From NCBI GenBank assembly GCA_013695335.1, contig JACDAR010000297.1, forward strand, positions 1-9,582: 9,582 nt of DNA, given 5' to 3'. The notes under the pieces were generated by a model that saw only the letters and a program-made list of their open reading frames with translations, did no database searches and had not been told where the DNA came from. The stretch's first letter is position 1. Each line of letters opens with the position of its first letter. The DNA comes from Rubrobacter sp. Lineage in GTDB: Bacteria; Actinomycetota; Rubrobacteria; Rubrobacterales; Rubrobacteraceae. Shown in pieces: positions 6,945-9,582 of the stretch. The position numbers and the translations under genes were made by a program.

Positions 6945-7020
6945 CTCGCCTCCTCATCTTTGGGAGAACTGGTCGAGTCCTCCCCGGCCATCTCGCAGCC
7001 CGGTATCGTGGCAAGCTGCG

Positions 7021-7053
7021 ATGAATTGGCTATGAATCGGCTATGGATTTGTG
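7021..7053. repeat. Short tandem repeat, three 11-bp units
   Basis: ATGAATTGGCT (7021-7031) and ATGAATCGGCT (7032-7042) differ at one base; a third, degenerate unit ATGGATTTGTG follows (7043-7053). The repeat lies in the 403-bp stretch 6694-7096, whose only other content is the small candidate gene at 6777-6944. Confidence 0.5.
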
Positions 7054-7096
7054 GGAACGGAATCATTCAGGGGACGCGCTCGGGCAGATGTGCGGT

Positions 7097-8155
7097 CTAC
7101 GGTTTGAGGTACTTTTCCGCGAGCAGCTCGTCCACATTCGTGAACTTCCGCCCTGCCTTCTGGTAGTAGTCAATTATTTCGGGGAGGGCGTTTGCAGTTT
7201 GCCTGTGGCTGTCGTGCAACAGCAGGATCTCGTCGCGCTTCCCCTGCCTTACCTTCTGATCGGCCTTATCTTTTCGCACGACAGCCCGTATGATCCCCCG
7301 TGGGTTTCCGCCGCGCAGGTAGTCGCTGGGGTCCACGGTCCACATAATCGGGAAGAGTTTTTGCTCCCTGGCGATTCGCCGAAACGCCGGTAGTGAGTCC
7401 GTCCCGCCGATGTACGGATCGCCGTAAGGAGGCCGCATTATCGCCATGGGATAATGGTAGCCGAGGGCATCGTCCACCGCCTTCTGGGTACTTTGTAATT
7501 CCCTGCGCATCTGGTTCGCGCTCAAAGTCGAGAGGTCGGCGTGGTCGTAGGTGTGGTTGCCAAGGGTATGGCCTTCCTTCACGATCCGGCGCACCAGCTC
7601 CGGATTCTCCTTCACCTGACGCCCGAGCACGAAGAAAGTAGCCTTCAGGTTGTACTTTTGCAGCGTGTCGAGGACCTCAGGCGTGGTACGCGCGTTGGGA
7701 CCGTCGTCGAAGGTAAGCGAGATCCTCCCCCCCAAAGTCCCGGTTCTGCTGTTGGTGGCGAGATCCGGCGACGAATCCTCGGCCGCGGCCGCATCCCATA
7801 CCCGCTTCATATCCGGTGATGGCGCATCTGGAGAATCAGGGGGAGCCGGGGGAATCGGAACGTTCCCCGTCTCCACAGGCGAAACGGCCCGTAGAGACGG
7901 CTGTTCGGATGGCGAGGCGATGGCCAGGCCCCCGATCCAGAGTAGCGCCAGAACCAGGCAAAGCACAACGACGCCCCCGATACGCCGCACCACGAAGCGG
8001 CGATATCGGGCGCGCCGGTAAGCTGCGGAACGCGTTCCCAAGACCGGCCCCGAAGATCCGCCAGGATAGCGTACCGAACCCCGATCCGTACTCCTCAAGG
8101 CAAGACGGGGCATGTTCCCTATCCGGCGTTGGCCCCGAGTACGAGAATTCCTCAT
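7097..8155 (-). CDS. Membrane-anchored polysaccharide deacetylase (NodB/CE4)
   Basis: The protein (352 residues from 8155) has a basic N-terminus, one membrane helix (about 59-80: GGVVVLCLVLALLWIGGLAI), a Pro/Ser-rich linker (about 91-140) and a NodB homology domain. CE4 motifs are complete: TFDDGP (Asp150, Asp151), NHTYDH (metal ligands His201 and His205), RPPYGD (Arg241), the W-x-x-D region MWTVDPSDY and LLLHDS (His314). It is predicted to remove N- or O-acetyl groups from cell-wall or exopolysaccharide sugars outside the membrane, using a divalent metal. The start is uncertain: ATG 8155 lacks a ribosome site, while ATG 8113 (338 residues, MPRLALRST) has GGATAGGGA upstream; the membrane helix is kept either way. 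It is transcribed away from the CHAT gene's end with a 272-nt gap. All key residues are intact. Confidence 0.92.
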   Translation of the reverse strand: MRNSRTRGQRRIGNMPRLALRSTDRGSVRYPGGSSGPVLGTRSAAYRRARYRRFVVRRIGGVVVLCLVLALLWIGGLAIASPSEQPSLRAVSPVETGNVPIPPAPPDSPDAPSPDMKRVWDAAAAEDSSPDLATNSRTGTLGGRISLTFDDGPNARTTPEVLDTLQKYNLKATFFVLGRQVKENPELVRRIVKEGHTLGNHTYDHADLSTLSANQMRRELQSTQKAVDDALGYHYPMAIMRPPYGDPYIGGTDSLPAFRRIAREQKLFPIMWTVDPSDYLRGGNPRGIIRAVVRKDKADQKVRQGKRDEILLLHDSHRQTANALPEIIDYYQKAGRKFTNVDELLAEKYLKP

Positions 8156-8175
8156 AGGGACGTTATGTTACCCGG

Positions 8176-8181
8176 ATATTA
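8176..8181 (-). promoter_or_regulatory. Possible -10 box for the deacetylase gene
   Basis: TAATAT on the minus strand lies about 20 nt before ATG 8155. The best -35 candidate 16 nt further up (TGGTGA) matches TTGACA poorly, so the call is weak. Confidence 0.25.
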
Positions 8182-8246
8182 GAGAGTCTGTGTAATTTCA
8201 CCAGGTGTGATGCAGGATCGAGAAAGAAGTCGAGATTCGTCCTCTT

Positions 8247-8259
8247 AGCATCCGATGCT
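8247..8259. other. Perfect 13-bp inverted repeat upstream of the deacetylase
   Basis: AGCATC and GATGCT flank a single C. It lies about 90 nt before the deacetylase start in the non-coding gap 8156-8427, in a position that would suit an operator. No other copy was noticed in the window. Confidence 0.25.
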
Positions 8260-8427
8260 GATCTACCCGCGACAGATCGGCAATGAATCAAGGATAGACC
8301 AGGAGGTATCTCGAATCCACATTCATGTATGGCCGGTGGAGGTTTTCCTCATTCTCTGGCTTTCCAAACGAAACTACAGCCGACGGTAAGGTTTGTTGGG
8401 CCGGCTAGCGAGCGCCGAACGATCCGC

Positions 8428-9582
8428 CTACGGTATCCCCCACAGCCTCACCGTTTTGTCGTCTGACCCCGAGGCGAGCAGCCGACCATCGGGCGAGAAC
8501 CCAACGCTACTCACCCAGTCCGTGTGTCCTTCGAGCGTGCTTAGGCATCGAATCCGGTCGGCATTCGCTGTTGTAATGGCGCTTTCTTGAGCCTTCAGGG
8601 CTTCGCGAGCTGACGTCAGGATTCCCTCCGGGTCAGGGAACTCGGGGTCTACCGCGTGTATCTTGTCGAACGCATCAACCACCGCCTGCCAATTCCGAGC
8701 CTGGTATGATCGACGTACCTGGGCATAGAGTTCGTCCAGCTCTTTCTTGCGCTTATTCTCCCTGGCGGCTTGCCTCTGGCGCTCGATGATCGCTTCGAGC
8801 AACTCATTGCGGGGCTCATTCGGCCTGGCGGCTTGCTCCTGGAGTTTGAGGATCGCTTCGATGGTGCCGCCCATGACCTCGCGTTCGATGTTGGCTGCGG
8901 CGCTCGGGTCCAATCCGAGTCTGGCCGCCAGCTCCTTAGGCCTCCCTACTTCGTGCTCGTGCATCTTCTCTCCGTCTACCCAGGCCGATTCCACACCCTC
9001 GCGATAGCGCCGCAGCGAGTCCTCTTCCCGATCTTCGGTTTGCTCTGAGGTGGACCCGACGGGTTGGGCATCCGTCGAGATGTCGAACAGGCGGCCGTCG
9101 GGCGAGCGCATGTAGAGTACCGGCGTCCCCCACTCCAGCATGCTGTCCATGCTGACCGCCACGCGGGCGTCGGTCACCGCCGCATCCACAGGCCACCCGT
9201 CGGCCACGGCCTCGTAGAAGCTACGGGAGAATTCTATGGCCGCCTTGTCGGTGACCTCGTACTGCATCGCCACCACCGCCGGTATCCTGTTGTGTACCAG
9301 CGTAGCGGCCGTGCCGGAGAATGGGTCGCCCTCGCTGCCTCTGGCCCCCTCGCAGGAGTTCAGGAACACCAGGCGCAGGTATCGGTGACCATCCAGTAGC
9401 CTGGCAAGGTCCCTGGACCTCAGCAGATGCTCGCGGCCCGTTTCTCCGTCCGTAAGGGCGATAGCGCTCTCTTGCCTGGCCACGTCGAAATCGCCATGAC
9501 CGACGAAGTGGAAGACGTGCCAGGGACCGCCGCGCCGCATGGCACGCCGCAGGTCTCGCCAGGTCTGTCCCTCCAACCAGGT
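8428..9582 (-). CDS. CHAT-domain (caspase-like) protein ending in one WD40 repeat (5' partial)
   Basis: The frame runs off the window's right edge, so the N-terminus is missing; 384 residues are visible. Counting from the TTG at 9576, residues 1-160 are a CHAT protease domain with catalytic His27 (VFHFVGHGDF; codon 9496-9498) and Cys75 (VFLNSCEGA; codon 9352-9354). A conserved-looking helical region follows (about 185-236: RRYREGVESAWVDG ... LGLDPSAAANIEREVMGG), then two charged 21-residue helical repeats (about 238-280), a TPR-like segment (about 283-325: YAQVRRSYQARNWQAVVDAF) and one WD40 repeat (346-380: LEGHTDWVSSVGFSPDGRLL). The protein stops at LWGIP right after this repeat, whereas relatives usually continue with many blades. 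Such CHAT proteins are known in bacterial conflict and programmed-death systems, where WD40 parts bind partners; that role is inferred here. A shift in the C5 run at 8437-8441 would restore the canonical LWD but adds only a few codons. Confidence 0.88.
   Translation of the reverse strand, partial: TWLEGQTWRDLRRAMRRGGPWHVFHFVGHGDFDVARQESAIALTDGETGREHLLRSRDLARLLDGHRYLRLVFLNSCEGARGSEGDPFSGTAATLVHNRIPAVVAMQYEVTDKAAIEFSRSFYEAVADGWPVDAAVTDARVAVSMDSMLEWGTPVLYMRSPDGRLFDISTDAQPVGSTSEQTEDREEDSLRRYREGVESAWVDGEKMHEHEVGRPKELAARLGLDPSAAANIEREVMGGTIEAILKLQEQAARPNEPRNELLEAIIERQRQAARENKRKKELDELYAQVRRSYQARNWQAVVDAFDKIHAVDPEFPDPEGILTSAREALKAQESAITTANADRIRCLSTLEGHTDWVSSVGFSPDGRLLASGSDDKTVRLWGIP
8743..8869 (-). 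repeat. 63-bp tandem duplication inside the CHAT gene
   Basis: CCTGGCGGCTTGC recurs at 8761 and 8824, with ATCGCTTCGA also shared at the same offset, giving a 63-bp period (21 residues). The encoded units read LEAIIERQRQAARENKRKK and IEAILKLQEQAARPNEPRN, both predicted charged helices. Edges are approximate. The in-frame period suggests expansion of a helical spacer between the CHAT and TPR-like parts. Confidence 0.7.

Noticed and set aside
6799..7014. 71-codon minus-strand frame overlapping the small candidate gene
   Set aside because: Its product is Arg/Gly/Pro-rich, and the strong ribosome site fits ATG 6944 of the other frame better.
8325..8408. Short plus-strand frame starting at ATG 8325 downstream of AGGAGG
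   Set aside because: The ribosome-like site is too far away (about 18 nt), and the 27-residue product shows no coding character.

Overview
The window is GC-rich bacterial DNA with strong AGGAGG-type ribosome-binding sites. The gene set (multidomain CHAT protein with a WD40 end, DUF6220-like membrane protein, LuxR-type regulators, multicopper oxidase) suggests an actinobacterium, perhaps Rubrobacter-like. This is an inference from gene style; no marker gene is present to settle it. No rRNA, tRNA, CRISPR array, insertion sequence or origin was seen.

Layout. (1) Positions 1-1544 (+): 3' part of a large protein with a universal stress (USP) domain end, three PCP_red-like modules and two rubredoxin-like zinc/iron knuckles, followed by a good terminator at 1570-1601. 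(2) 1682-2443 (+): a membrane-anchored regulator with a winged-helix domain and a LuxR helix-turn-helix. Its membrane segments lie in a different frame from both ends, so two compensating frameshifts are present. (3) 2597-4998 (+): a likely redox cluster of a four-helix DUF6220-like membrane protein, a CotA/bilirubin-oxidase-like multicopper oxidase and a plant-type 2Fe-2S ferredoxin. The oxidase is broken by an in-frame TGA where Trp is expected and by a frameshift at the type 1 copper motif. (4) 5212-8155 (-): a large SGNH/GDSL hydrolase, a previously unlisted 55-codon candidate gene at 6777-6944, and a membrane-anchored NodB-type polysaccharide deacetylase. (5) 8428-9582 (-): the 3' part of a CHAT-protease protein that ends after a single WD40 repeat.

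How the genes fit together. The plus-strand genes look like stress and redox functions: a stress/rubredoxin protein, a membrane DNA-binding regulator, a copper oxidase with its membrane partner, and a ferredoxin. The minus-strand genes are cell-surface or carbohydrate-ester chemistry plus one caspase-like conflict or signalling protein. Sequence lesions cluster at 1.75-4.45 kb, with one more possible at the end of the CHAT gene, and several lie at G/C runs. Either these genes are decaying or the assembly carries small errors. The most unusual items are the USP/PCP_red/rubredoxin protein, the membrane winged-helix/LuxR fusion and the truncated CHAT-WD40 protein.
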